In this document: positions 19,915-28,254 of the stretch, in pieces
How the letters are laid out: every line of letters starts with the position of its first letter
How positions within the stretch are numbered: the stretch's first letter is position 1
Origin: Alterinioella nitratireducens
Lineage (GTDB): Bacteria; Pseudomonadota; Alphaproteobacteria; Rhodobacterales; Rhodobacteraceae
Assembly (NCBI RefSeq): GCF_013155465.1
Contig: NZ_JABJVX010000010.1
Location: 40,431-104,430, forward strand
DNA length: 64,000 nt
Direction: 5' to 3'
Program-made: the position numbers and the translations under genes
The notes under the pieces: model-generated
Database searches by the model: none
The model's input: only the letters and a program-made list of their open reading frames with translations
Told to the model about the DNA's origin: nothing

Positions 19915-21080
19915 GGTGCGAGTTCCTTGACGGTGGCGCGCGCGATGATGCGTTCCTCGTCGGTGGGGATGACCAGGACGGGACAGGCGCCCGCGTGGAT
20001 CTCGGCGGCGTTTTCCGCATTGGCGGCGGGGTCGATGGCGAGGCCGAGGAAGCCGAGACGCTCCAGCGCGCGGGCGCGGATCAGGGCGGCGTTTTCCCCG
20101 ATGCCGCCGGTGAAGACCAGCGCGTCGAGGCCGCCAAGGCTGGCGGTCATCGCGGCAATCTCGCGCGCCAGCGTGTAGACGTAGTAGTCGATCGCCTCCG
20201 CCGCCTCCGGGGCCTCCGAGGCCAGCAGGTCGCGCATGTCATGGCTGAGGCCGGAGAGCCCCTTGAGGCCGCTCTCATGGTAGAGCAGCCGGGTCAGCGC
20301 GGCGGCGTCCATGCCGTCCTCCTGCATCAGGTGCAAGAGCACGCCAGGGTCGATCCGGCCCGGACGTGTGCCCATGGCAAGGCCATCGAGCGCGGTGAAC
20401 CCCATCGAGGTGGCGATGGAGCGGCCCCCGGACAGCGCGCAGAGCGAGGCCCCGTTGCCCAGATGCGCCACCACCACGCGGGCCTGCGCAAGATCGGGAT
20501 GGTCGCGCGCCAGCACCCCCGCGATATAGTCATAGCTGAGCCCGTGGAAGCCGTAGCGCCGGATGCCGCGCGCATAGTAGTCGCGCGGCAGGGCGTAGGT
20601 ATCGGCCACCCAGGGCTTGCCGCGATGAAAGGCGGTATCGAAGGCCGCGACCTGGACCGCGTCGGGAAACGCGCCTCGCGCGGCGCGGATCGCGGCGAGG
20701 TTGTGGGGCTGGTGCAGGGGGGCGAGCGGCACCAGATCCTCCAACCGCGCCATCATGGCCGCATCGAGGCGCACCGGCGCGTCCAGATCGGGACCGCCAT
20801 GCACCACCCGGTGACCGACGCCCGCGATCGCGCGGCCCGCCATATGTGGCGCCAGCGCCCCGAGGATCGCCTCCACGGCGGCTGCGTGATCGGTGGGGCC
20901 AAGCTCCGTGCGGGTCTTCTCCGCGCCCTTGGGCGTGAGGGTCAGCGCGGCCTCGTCCCCGAGCGCGTCAACCTGGCCGGTGACCTCCTCGCGCGGCTCA
21001 TCCGCAGCGGCATAGAGCGCGAACTTGATCGAGGAGGAGCCCGCGTTGAGGGTGAGAACAAGGGTTGTCTCGGGGCTCAT
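19911..21080 (-). CDS. ackA: Acetate kinase
   Basis: This 389-residue enzyme interconverts acetate plus ATP and acetyl phosphate. The opening LVLTLNAGSSSIKFAL is the first acetokinase signature, GVGHRVVHGG holds the second, and ALVFTGGIGENAALIR is the adenosine site. HLGNGASLCALSGGRSIATSMGFT is complete. The start overlaps the stop of the phosphotransacylase gene, so the pair should form a pta-ack route between acetyl-CoA and acetate in the cytoplasm. It ends an operon that begins with 5-oxoprolinase genes. Confidence 0.95.
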   Translation of the reverse strand: MSPETTLVLTLNAGSSSIKFALYAAADEPREEVTGQVDALGDEAALTLTPKGAEKTRTELGPTDHAAAVEAILGALAPHMAGRAIAGVGHRVVHGGPDLDAPVRLDAAMMARLEDLVPLAPLHQPHNLAAIRAARGAFPDAVQVAAFDTAFHRGKPWVADTYALPRDYYARGIRRYGFHGLSYDYIAGVLARDHPDLAQARVVVAHLGNGASLCALSGGRSIATSMGFTALDGLAMGTRPGRIDPGVLLHLMQEDGMDAAALTRLLYHESGLKGLSGLSHDMRDLLASEAPEAAEAIDYYVYTLAREIAAMTASLGGLDALVFTGGIGENAALIRARALERLGFLGLAIDPAANAENAAEIHAGACPVLVIPTDEERIIARATVKELAP

Positions 21081-21991
21081 CTGGCGCGCGCCGCGTAGAG
21101 GCAGGCCAGCGCCGAGGAGGCGACCCGCGCGGGCACGCCATCGGTGCGGCTGGTCAGAATCACCGGCACGCTCGCGCCCACGACCACCCCCGCCGCCGTC
21201 GCGCCGGCCAGGTGGGTGAGCGCCTTGAACAGGATGTTGCCGGATTCGATATCGGGCACCAACAGGATATCGGCCAAGCCCGCGACTGGGCCGTCGATAC
21301 CCTTGACGCGGGCAGCATCCGCGCTGAGGGCCAGATCCATCGCCATGGGCCCCTGCACCAGCCCGCCGGTGATCTCGCCCCGACCGGCCATGCGGGCCAG
21401 TTCCTCGGCCTCCAGCGATGAGGGGATCGCCTCGACCGGCACGGTGACGGCGGAAAGCGCCGCCAGCTTCGGCGCGGCAATGCCGAGCGCGCCCGCCAGG
21501 TCCAGCGCGTTTTGCGCAATCGACGCCTTGCAGGCCAGGTCTGGGGCCACGTTCAGCGCCGCATCGGTGATCAGGACGGGCCGGTCTATCCCTCTTATAT
21601 CCATGACGAAGACATGGCTCATCCGGCCAGGGCCCCGCAGCCCGCCATCGCGGTGGACGATCGCCTCCAGCAGGTCATGGGTGCGCAGGTGGCCCTTCAT
21701 CACGGCCCCTGCCCGCCCCTCATGGACCAGTGCCACCGCGCGGGCCGCCGCCGCCGGATGGTCGGCAATGTCGATCACCTCGATATCGTCCAGGGACGCC
21801 CCCAGGTCGCGCGCGAATTCCGTGATCAGCCCGGCCTTGCCGACCAGGATCGGCGCGATCAGCCCTGCATCGCGTGCCGCAAGCGCGCCCTCCAGCGAGC
21901 GGCGGTTTTCAGGCGCCACGACGGCCGTGGGCAGGGCGGGCAGCGGGCGGGCGGCCTCGATCAGGCGCGCAAGATGCGGATGGTCTGTCAT
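21077..21991 (-). CDS. Phosphate acetyl/butyryltransferase family protein
   Basis: This 304-residue protein is of the short phosphotransacylase type. Visible family blocks are GRAGAVMKGHLRTHDLLEAI, GRMSHVFVMDIRGIDRPVLITDAALNV and PDIESGNILFKALTHLAGATAAGVVVGASVPVIL. It lacks the N-terminal MaoC hydratase domain of the larger bifunctional version and the DRTGG domain of E. coli Pta. It likely swaps CoA and phosphate on acetyl or a short-chain acyl group, feeding the overlapping ackA. Substrate choice (acetyl or butyryl) cannot be told by eye. Confidence 0.88.
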   Translation of the reverse strand: MTDHPHLARLIEAARPLPALPTAVVAPENRRSLEGALAARDAGLIAPILVGKAGLITEFARDLGASLDDIEVIDIADHPAAAARAVALVHEGRAGAVMKGHLRTHDLLEAIVHRDGGLRGPGRMSHVFVMDIRGIDRPVLITDAALNVAPDLACKASIAQNALDLAGALGIAAPKLAALSAVTVPVEAIPSSLEAEELARMAGRGEITGGLVQGPMAMDLALSADAARVKGIDGPVAGLADILLVPDIESGNILFKALTHLAGATAAGVVVGASVPVILTSRTDGVPARVASSALACLYAARAR

Positions 21992-22021
21992 GTCCGGGGG
22001 GCTTTCGATTGGGAAGGGATG

Positions 22022-22786
22022 TCAGGTGCCGACGGGCGCCAGCCGGATACCGGCGGTTTCCAGTCCGGCGCGCACGGTGCGCGCGATCTGCAAGGCGGCC
22101 TCGTTATCGCCATGCAGGCAGATCGTGTCGATGCGCGCGGGGATATGCGCGCCCGACTCCGCGATGATCGCGCCCGCCTGCACCATCTTGACGATGCGGC
22201 TTGCGGCATGGGCCGGGTCGTGGATCACGGCCCCCTCCCTGGCGCGGTCCACCAAAGTGGCGTCGTCGTTATAGGCGCGGTCGGCAAAGATCTCGCCCGC
22301 CCAACGGCACTTCAGCGCCTCGACGGCCTTTTGCTGCGCGGTGGCGGCGAGGATGAGAATGATCAGGTCGGGATCGACCGACAATGCCGCCTCGTAGCAG
22401 GCCCGCGCCATGGCCTCGTTTTCCGAGCACATGTTGGAGAGCGCCCCGTGCAGCTTGAAATGGCGCACGGTTGCGCCCTGCGCCCGGGCCACGCCCTGGA
22501 TCGCGCCGACCTGGTAGCGGATCGCGGCCTGAAGGTCTTCGCGCCCCATCTGCATCCGGCGGCGGCCAAAGCCCTGCAGATCGGGAAAGCCGGGATGCGC
22601 GCCGATGCCGACGCCGTGGGTATGGGCCACGCGGATGGTCTCAGCCATGACCGAGGGGTCGCCGGCATGAAACCCGCAGGCGATATTGGCCGAGGTCACG
22701 ACACCCAGAATATCGTCATCGCGCCCCATCACCCAAGGCCCGAAGCTTTCGCCCATATCGGCATTCAGATCGACCTGCTCCGTCAT
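22022..22786 (-). CDS. pxpA: 5-oxoprolinase subunit PxpA (LamB/YcsF)
   Basis: This 254-residue protein begins VDLNADMGESFGPW, the LamB/YcsF family signature with metal-binding Asp/Glu. The histidine-rich blocks IACGFHAGDPSVM and HPGFPDLQGFGRR are conserved. With PxpB and PxpC it forms the ATP-dependent enzyme that opens 5-oxoproline (pyroglutamate) to glutamate. It lies downstream of pxpC with a 3-base gap and is followed by the phosphotransacylase gene after 30 bases. Confidence 0.93.
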   Translation of the reverse strand: MTEQVDLNADMGESFGPWVMGRDDDILGVVTSANIACGFHAGDPSVMAETIRVAHTHGVGIGAHPGFPDLQGFGRRRMQMGREDLQAAIRYQVGAIQGVARAQGATVRHFKLHGALSNMCSENEAMARACYEAALSVDPDLIILILAATAQQKAVEALKCRWAGEIFADRAYNDDATLVDRAREGAVIHDPAHAASRIVKMVQAGAIIAESGAHIPARIDTICLHGDNEAALQIARTVRAGLETAGIRLAPVGT

Positions 22787-22789
22787 CGC

Positions 22790-23803
22790 TCATTCCTCCG
22801 CCTTTGCCGAGACTACCCCGCCGACCAATTGATAGGACAGCAGATCGGGAATGTCATGCGGGTCGCGTATGCGCGGGGTCACGCCATCGGGCAGCGCCTT
22901 GCGATGCCTGGCCGCCGCCGCGCGCGCCTTGAGCGCCTCCTCCAGCTCCACGAAGCGAAACCGCAACGCCGTGCCGGGCGCGGCCTGCGCGACGCGGGGC
23001 AGATCGGCGGCGATCACCGTGGCGATGCGGGGATAGCCGCCCATGGTCTGGCATTCGGGCAGAAGGACAAAGGGCGCGCCGTCGCCGATCACCTGGATAT
23101 CGCCCGGCACGATGATCTCGGACAGGATCGCCAGGTGCGCGTCTTGCGAGAACCCGTCGCCGTCATGGGCCATGCGCGCGCCCATTCGGCTGGCCCTTGC
23201 ATCCTTGCGAAATTCGGTGGCCTCGAAGCGTCCCCGCGCATCATCGCCGAATTGATCGGTCTGGACGGAAGGAAGCACGCGGATCAGGCCGCCCGAGAAC
23301 CGGTCCTGTGCCGTCAGGGTCAGCCCGCCGGCATTGGGGGCGGGCTGCGCATCGAGGCGGGTGCCGGATGAAAGCGCCCCGCCGATCCCGCCCGCCAGAT
23401 GCGCCGAACGCGCGCCGAGAATGGAGGGCGCATCCAGCCCCGCCACGCTGAGATAGCCGTAGCTGCCCGCGCTTGCGCCGCCGATCTCAAGCTCCGCCCC
23501 CTCGCGCAGCAGGTAACTGCCGGGCCAGTGCAGCCGCGCGCCGTCCAGACGGGCCTGCATCGGCGCGCCGGTCAGCGCGATCAGCAGATCGCCCCCTTCG
23601 GCCCGGAACCGCCCCCCCGCCCCGGCCATCTCGATCGCCAGCGCCTCCTCGGCCTGCATCCGCATCAGCGCCGCGCCCTCGGCCAGGGCCAGCGGATCCA
23701 TCGCGCCCCCCCGCGAGAGGCCCGAGGCCAGGTATCCGGGTCGGCCGAAATCCTGCAACGACAGCCCCGGCCCCGCCTTGACGATATGCAGACGCACGCT
23801 CAT
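22790..23803 (-). CDS. pxpC: 5-oxoprolinase subunit PxpC (biotin-dependent carboxyltransferase family)
   Basis: This 337-residue protein corresponds to KipA/allophanate hydrolase subunit 2. The start VKAGPGLSLQDFGRPGYLASGLSRGGAMDPLAL is the family signature. GSYGYLSVAGLDAPSILGARSAHLAGGIGG and ECQTMGGYPRIATVIAADLPRVAQAAPG are also typical. It overlaps pxpB by four bases. The two subunits together activate 5-oxoproline by phosphorylation before PxpA hydrolysis. Confidence 0.92.
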   Translation of the reverse strand: MSVRLHIVKAGPGLSLQDFGRPGYLASGLSRGGAMDPLALAEGAALMRMQAEEALAIEMAGAGGRFRAEGGDLLIALTGAPMQARLDGARLHWPGSYLLREGAELEIGGASAGSYGYLSVAGLDAPSILGARSAHLAGGIGGALSSGTRLDAQPAPNAGGLTLTAQDRFSGGLIRVLPSVQTDQFGDDARGRFEATEFRKDARASRMGARMAHDGDGFSQDAHLAILSEIIVPGDIQVIGDGAPFVLLPECQTMGGYPRIATVIAADLPRVAQAAPGTALRFRFVELEEALKARAAAARHRKALPDGVTPRIRDPHDIPDLLSYQLVGGVVSAKAEE

Positions 23804-24540
23804 TCCAGCGGCTCGGCCATGGCGTCGAGGCCGGTCTCCAAGCCCGCAACCGCGTCCTCGTATTCGGTGACGCTGACCGGGCGATACTGCACCTCGTCGC
23901 CCGCCTTCAGCGCGAAAGGCGCGTCGGCCCCCTGCCGGAAGCCGTCAAAGGCGGCCTGCCCGATCCAGCGCCAGCCGGTCTGGGTTTCGACCGGGAACAT
24001 CACCATCTGCCGGATCGCGAGGCCGAGCCCGCCCTTGGGCACGCGCGGGGTCAACTCGGTCTTGCGGGCAATGTCGAAAGCGTCGGGAAGCTGCCCCAGA
24101 TAGGGCAGTCCCGGCGCGAAGCCGATGGTCAGCACGCGCAGGCGCGTGGCGGCAATCGCCTCGATGGCCGCGTCGGCGGTCATCCCGGCCATTTCGGCGG
24201 CTTCCTCCAGTTGCGGCCCGTGATCGCCGCCAAGGACCGCCGGAATGCGCCAGAGGCGGCGGCCCTCGGGCAACCCCGCCTCGTGCCAGTCCCGTGCCTC
24301 CAGAAGCGCGCAGACCCGATCCTCCAGCGTCGCGTGATCCAGCCGGTCGGGATCGAAGCGCAGGTAGACGGATTTCAGCGAGGTCGCGGTTTCCTCGACC
24401 GCGTCCCATGCCTCCGCCTCCACGGCGGCGCGGAAGGCCAGCACGGCGGCATTGGCGCGCATCGACAGCGCATCGTCGAAGGAGACCAGCAGGCTGGCCT
24501 CCCCCATCCGGCGCACCTGCGGAAACTCTGGCCGGGGCAT
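23800..24540 (-). CDS. pxpB: 5-oxoprolinase subunit PxpB
   Basis: This encodes 246 residues from ATG 24540, chosen because GAGGAG lies 9 bases upstream; a longer version from 24576 has no ribosome site. It is the KipI/allophanate hydrolase subunit 1 family: GEASLLVSFDD at the start, VLTIGFAPGLPYLGQLPD in the middle and RVPKGGLGLAIRQMVMFPVETQTGWRWIG near the end. It is first in the operon pxpB-pxpC-pxpA-pta-ackA and lies about 160 bases from the divergent tRNA gene. Confidence 0.92.
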   Translation of the reverse strand: MPRPEFPQVRRMGEASLLVSFDDALSMRANAAVLAFRAAVEAEAWDAVEETATSLKSVYLRFDPDRLDHATLEDRVCALLEARDWHEAGLPEGRRLWRIPAVLGGDHGPQLEEAAEMAGMTADAAIEAIAATRLRVLTIGFAPGLPYLGQLPDAFDIARKTELTPRVPKGGLGLAIRQMVMFPVETQTGWRWIGQAAFDGFRQGADAPFALKAGDEVQYRPVSVTEYEDAVAGLETGLDAMAEPLE

Positions 24541-24698
24541 CCTGGCGGGCTCCTCTTTTCCCTTGTTCCGGACCATGGTGATCGTGATCGCGGGGCCGTG
24601 CAACCCGGTTGCGCCGATGGCCGCCCGCGCATTTTTCCCGGCCCCTCGCGCCCGCCCCTCTTGTGCCGCGCGCGGCAATCTCTTATCGACAGGCCCGG

Positions 24699-24774
24699 GC
24701 CGGTCTAGCTCAGCTGGTAGAGCGTCTGATTTGTAATCAGGGGGTCGGGGGTTCGAGTCCCTCGACCGGCACCA
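24699..24774 (+). tRNA. tRNA-Thr (anticodon UGU)
   Basis: This is a complete cloverleaf of 76 bases. The acceptor GCCGGTC pairs perfectly with GACCGGC, followed by an encoded ACCA end. The D arm is AGCTCAGCTGGTAGAGC, the anticodon stem TCTGA/TCAGG closes loop TTTGTAA with anticodon TGT, and the T arm contains GGTTCGAGTCC. It reads ACA threonine codons. No flanking integrase or attachment-site duplication is visible. Confidence 0.97.
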
Positions 24775-24877
24775 ATCCACCCCAAGAAAACAATGACATA
24801 GACCCCCTCATGCGTGAATTTCGCGTGCTCCCGGCGCGCTTTTTCCGTGGCACGCCCCCTGCCTTGCACAAGCCGAT

Positions 24878-24909
24878 TGACATGCCTGAGTGAATCACTC
24901 AACTTTATT
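24878..24909 (+). promoter_or_regulatory. hemP promoter with iron-box-like palindrome
   Basis: TTGACA at 24878-24883 resembles a -35 box. A perfect 15-base palindrome TGAGTGAATCACTCA at 24887-24901 follows, and an AT-rich TTTATT (24904-24909) lies where a -10 would be. The palindrome fits the TGA-N9-TCA form of the RirA iron-responsive operator of alphaproteobacteria. A site between -35 and -10 would block the promoter when iron is plentiful, which suits the hemin-uptake gene 40 bases downstream. Confidence 0.65.
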
Positions 24910-24947
24910 CCTATCGAACCGCAACCCGCAGCGAGGACGCCTTCGCC

Positions 24948-25115
24948 ATGTCTGACACCCTGTCATTGCCCACCCCCGAGACCCGCACCAACCCCCTGCC
25001 CTGTCACCGTGCCGAGGCGCTGACAAACGGGGGCAACCTGGCCGAAATCGCGCTTGGCGATCAGCTTTACCGGCTGCGCATCACCAAGGCCGGCAAGCTG
25101 ATCCTGACCAAATGA
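24948..25115 (+). CDS. hemP: Hemin uptake protein HemP
   Basis: This 55-residue protein has a C-terminal half (ALGDQLYRLRITKAGKLILTK) that is the HemP family core, including the YRLRxTxxGKLILTK ending. HemP-type small proteins are needed for haem uptake gene expression or haem transport in several proteobacteria, though the mechanism is unclear. The start ATG 24948 follows GAGG about 11 bases upstream. The stop overlaps the next gene (ATGA). The palindrome upstream points to iron control. The rest of the haem transporter is not in the window. Confidence 0.9.
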   Translation: MSDTLSLPTPETRTNPLPCHRAEALTNGGNLAEIALGDQLYRLRITKAGKLILTK

Positions 25116-25564
25116 GCCGGGTGCCCAGACATCGCGGCGGGGTTCCTGTCGGGACCATGCAGGAGCTTGGGCCCGTCGAGGCGGGTGCGGTGCTCTACCT
25201 GCGGCTCTGGTGTGACGGGGCTGCGGCGCAGGGCCAGGCACGGCGCGATTTCGTCACCGCCTTTGGCGCGGCGGAAGGCGTGGCCGTGGCCGACAGTCTC
25301 GATACCCTCTGCACGCTCTGCGCCCGCCACGGACGCCGCCCGCTGATGCGCCACGGCGTGACCTGCGCCTGCCTTGGCGGCGACGAATCCTCATTCGCCA
25401 ATTTCATCCTGACCGCCAGCGAGGGCGACCGCGAGGATGCGATGTGGATCGCCACGACCCTGGTGCGCGCCGATATGGCCCCGGCCCTCGTCGCGCTGGC
25501 CGAAAGGTTCGGGTTGGCGCTGAAGCGGATGGCCTTGAGGACGCGGGCCGCACGGCTGCACTGA
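25112..25564 (+). CDS. Conserved-looking protein coupled to hemP, function unknown
   Basis: This 150-residue soluble protein starts four bases inside hemP; ATG 25157 (MQELGPVEAGAVLYLRLW) is an alternative start and a better match to a folded N-terminus. It contains clustered cysteines: CTLCARH near residue 67 and CACLGGDE near 85, plus WCDG near 33, which could hold a metal, haem or iron-sulfur cluster. I do not recognise the family. The overlap with hemP and shared iron-type promoter suggest a role in haem or iron handling. It converges on btuD with a 6-base gap. Confidence 0.7.
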   Translation: MSRVPRHRGGVPVGTMQELGPVEAGAVLYLRLWCDGAAAQGQARRDFVTAFGAAEGVAVADSLDTLCTLCARHGRRPLMRHGVTCACLGGDESSFANFILTASEGDREDAMWIATTLVRADMAPALVALAERFGLALKRMALRTRAARLH

Positions 25565-25570
25565 GACGGC

Positions 25571-26320
25571 TCAGATCGCCGCCTCGATGCGCATGGCGCC
25601 GTTCTCCAGCCAGCCATCGACGCGGAACACGCTGCGGATATTGTCACGGGTCAGGACATCCGCCGGTCTGCCCGTGGCATGGGCGCGCCCGTCCTTCATC
25701 AGCGTCACCAGATCGCAGTAGCGCGCCGCCAGCGTCAGGTCGTGGAAGGTCGCCAGCACCGTCGCCCGCCGCCGCTTGATCTCATCGAGCAGGATCAGCT
25801 GGTAGCACAGGTCGAGGTGGTTCGACGGCTCATCCAGCAAGAAGACCTGCGGGCCGCGCGCCAGAAGCTGCGCGATATGGGTGCGTTGGCGTTCGCCCCC
25901 CGAGATGCGCGCGGCCTCGGTGTCGGACCGGTCGGACAGGCCGGCCTGCGCCAGGGCCGCGTCGATGCGGGCGGCACGCTCGGGCCCGGACAGCGGCAGG
26001 CCCATCATCCCGATCTCGATCACGTCGCGCACGCTGAGACCCTGGAACGTTCCTCCCTCCTGCACCAGCGCGCCAACCGTGCCCGCCCAGTCGGATTGCG
26101 GCCAATCGTGGATGGCGCGTCCGGCGATGCGCAGTTCCCCGGCGTCGATCCGCTGCGCCCGGTAGAGGCTGCGCAGCACGGTCGTCTTGCCTGCCCCGTT
26201 CGGGCCGAGCAGCCCGTGAAACTGACCCTCCGCGACATTGAGCGAGAACCCCGCCACGCGCGGCGCACCGCCAAGGGTGACATGCAGGTCCGTGATCTCG
26301 ATGGCGGGATCAGAAGGCAA
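25571..26320 (-). CDS. btuD: Cobalamin (FecCD-type) ABC transporter ATP-binding protein
   Basis: This encodes 249 residues using TTG 26320, supported by GGAGGG 6 bases upstream; no ATG fits before the conserved IEITDLHVTLGG. Walker A is LGPNGAGKTTVLRSLYR, the signature ISGGERQRTHIAQLLA and Walker B VFLLDEPSNHLDL, followed by the switch histidine in ATFHDLTLAARYC. It powers the BtuC permease and overlaps the end of btuC by 11 bases. The cobalamin riboswitch at the head of the operon makes vitamin B12 the likely cargo rather than iron siderophore. Confidence 0.87.
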   Translation of the reverse strand: MPSDPAIEITDLHVTLGGAPRVAGFSLNVAEGQFHGLLGPNGAGKTTVLRSLYRAQRIDAGELRIAGRAIHDWPQSDWAGTVGALVQEGGTFQGLSVRDVIEIGMMGLPLSGPERAARIDAALAQAGLSDRSDTEAARISGGERQRTHIAQLLARGPQVFLLDEPSNHLDLCYQLILLDEIKRRRATVLATFHDLTLAARYCDLVTLMKDGRAHATGRPADVLTRDNIRSVFRVDGWLENGAMRIEAAI

Positions 26321-27314
26321 CGCGCACCCTCCGCAAGATGACGATGAAGGGCGGCGCCGCGAAAATCGCCAGCAGCACGCCAAGCGGCATTTCCTCAGGC
26401 GCCAGCACGATCCGGCAGAGCAGGTCGACCACGACCAGCACCAGCGCGCCGAGGATCGCGGAAAGCGGGATCAAGCCCCCGTGCCGCCCGCCGACCAGAA
26501 GCCGCGCCATATGCGGCACGATCAGGCCGACGAAGCCGACAATCCCCACCGTGGCGACGGCCACGCCCGCCAGGAGCGCCACCGCGCAGAAGCAGACGAT
26601 ACGCTGCCGCCCGACCGCAACGCCAAGCGCCATCGCCCGCTCATCGCCCAGAAGCAGCGCGTCGAGGTTGCGCGCAGACGTCAGCGACAGGACCAGCACC
26701 AGCGCAAAGGCCAGCCCCGGTGCCCAGAGATCGGGCCAGCCCGTGCCCGCCGCCGTGCCCATCAGCCAGCCAAGCGCGGATTGCGTTGCGTAGGGGTCGC
26801 CCACATACAAGAAGAACGCAGTCAGCGACTGGAACATCAGCGAGATCGCCACACCCGCCAGGATCACCACCAAGGGCGACAGGATCACGCCGCGCCGCAT
26901 CGACAGGGCCAGCGTCATCGCAAAGGCCAGCACCGCGCCCAGAAACGCGATGACGGGAATGCCGAAGGTCGTGGCGATCCAGGGCGGCAGCCACAGGATC
27001 GCGCCGACTGCTGCCGCCGATGCCCCCGAGGACAGGCCCATCAGGTAAGGATCGGCCAACGGGTTGTGCAGCACGGTCTGCATCAGCACGCCCGCCAGCG
27101 CCAGCCCCCCGCCGACCAGCGCCACCGCGATGACGCGCGGCATCCGCCATTCCCACAAGATGAGGCCAAGGCTGCGCGGCGCGGCCTCGGCCCGCATCAG
27201 CGCCGCGATCCGGTCGGCCCATGTTGCCTCGGCGGTGCCGAAAAACACGCCCGCCAGCATCGCAATCAGCAGCAGCACAAGCACCAGGCCCGGTATGATC
27301 GCGCGGCGGCTCAT
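26310..27314 (-). CDS. btuC: Cobalamin (FecCD-type) ABC transporter permease
   Basis: This 334-residue membrane protein has about ten hydrophobic segments. Family blocks are WEWRMPRVIAVALVGGGLALAGVLMQTVLHNPLADPYLMGLSSGA near residues 54-100 and GFVGLIVPHMARLLVGGRHGGLIPLSAILGA near 260-290, the cytoplasmic coupling region. It moves the substrate across the inner membrane with BtuD. It follows btuF with a 4-base gap in a riboswitch-controlled operon. Confidence 0.88.
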   Translation of the reverse strand: MSRRAIIPGLVLVLLLIAMLAGVFFGTAEATWADRIAALMRAEAAPRSLGLILWEWRMPRVIAVALVGGGLALAGVLMQTVLHNPLADPYLMGLSSGASAAAVGAILWLPPWIATTFGIPVIAFLGAVLAFAMTLALSMRRGVILSPLVVILAGVAISLMFQSLTAFFLYVGDPYATQSALGWLMGTAAGTGWPDLWAPGLAFALVLVLSLTSARNLDALLLGDERAMALGVAVGRQRIVCFCAVALLAGVAVATVGIVGFVGLIVPHMARLLVGGRHGGLIPLSAILGALVLVVVDLLCRIVLAPEEMPLGVLLAIFAAPPFIVILRRVRVAF

Positions 27315-27318
27315 GGCC

Positions 27319-28254
27319 CTAGTTCAGCGCGTCGAGCTGCGCCGAGAGGTTGTCCAGCCCATCGGCGAATTGCATCCCCAAGACGGTTTGCGAAAAGGGG
27401 ATGGTGACGAAACGGCCCGCTTGCACGGCGGACAGCTCCGACAGGACCGGGTCGGCCTCCATGTATTCGCGTTTCTCGGCGGCCGAGGACCAATCGGCCT
27501 CGATCAGCACGATCACATCCGGGTCGGCGGCCACCACGGCCTCCCAGGCCAGGTCGACCCATCGCCCTTCCAGATCGCCCGCGATATTGGTCAGGCCCAC
27601 GGTTTCCACCAGCAGACCCGGCCCGCCGCAACAGCCGATGGAATAGGGCACCGCGTCGCCGCTGTCATAGATGAAGGCGCTTTGCCCGCGCCCCGCCTGC
27701 GCCAGCGCCGCCTCGGCCAGCCGCGCCTCGACCTGGTCGATCAGCGTGGCGGCGCGTTCCTCGACCCCGAAAATGTCGCCGATCACCGCGATATCGGTCA
27801 GGATCGGTTGCGTGGTCAGGCGCTGATCCTGCGGATGGGTGGCATCGCAGGAGGCGGCGACAAGATAGGTGCCGATGCCGAGGTCATGCCATTCCGCCTC
27901 GGCGCCCAGGTTATCCTCGGACCAGGCCGAGCCGAACCCCGCGAAGAGGAAATCGGGCTCCGCCGACAGCACCACCTCGCGCGCCGGGTAGCGCTCGGAG
28001 AGGACCGGGACAGAGTCATAGGCCCGCTGCCACTGCGGCAGGATGGCATCGTCCATATAGGCGGTGCCGACCATGGAGCGTTCGAGCCCAAGCGCCAGCA
28101 TCACTTCGGTCGCCTGCTGGTTCAGCGTGATGGAACGGGTGGGGGCGGTGTCATAGGCGAATGTGCCGCCGCAACTTTGAACCACGGCTTCCTGCGCAAG
28201 CGTGGGTGCGGCCAGCATGGCGGCGATCAGGAGGGTGGGTTTAAACGGGTTCAT
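27319..28254 (-). CDS. btuF: Periplasmic cobalamin-type (FecB-like) binding protein
   Basis: This encodes 311 residues with a signal peptide (MNPFKPTLLIAAMLAAPTLAQEA). The class III binding-protein fold is suggested by RSITLNQQATEVMLALGLERSMVGTAY, PDFLFAGF and LVETVGLTNIAGD, all typical of BtuF/FhuD relatives with a rigid helix between lobes. A CC pair (IGCCGGPG) is unusual. The riboswitch upstream favours cobalamin or a precursor. It overlaps the preceding CbiX-like/ferredoxin gene by 14 bases. Confidence 0.85.
   Translation of the reverse strand: MNPFKPTLLIAAMLAAPTLAQEAVVQSCGGTFAYDTAPTRSITLNQQATEVMLALGLERSMVGTAYMDDAILPQWQRAYDSVPVLSERYPAREVVLSAEPDFLFAGFGSAWSEDNLGAEAEWHDLGIGTYLVAASCDATHPQDQRLTTQPILTDIAVIGDIFGVEERAATLIDQVEARLAEAALAQAGRGQSAFIYDSGDAVPYSIGCCGGPGLLVETVGLTNIAGDLEGRWVDLAWEAVVAADPDVIVLIEADWSSAAEKREYMEADPVLSELSAVQAGRFVTIPFSQTVLGMQFADGLDNLSAQLDALN

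Noticed and set aside
24699..24774. tRNA-Thr as an integration site for a mobile island
   Set aside because: No integrase, no direct repeat of the tRNA 3' end and no change in gene style on either side were seen.
25571..28254. Iron siderophore or haem transporter, suggested by FecCD-type proteins next to hemP
   Set aside because: The operon is read from the opposite direction under a cobalamin riboswitch and only converges on the hemP operon, so a corrinoid cargo is better supported.
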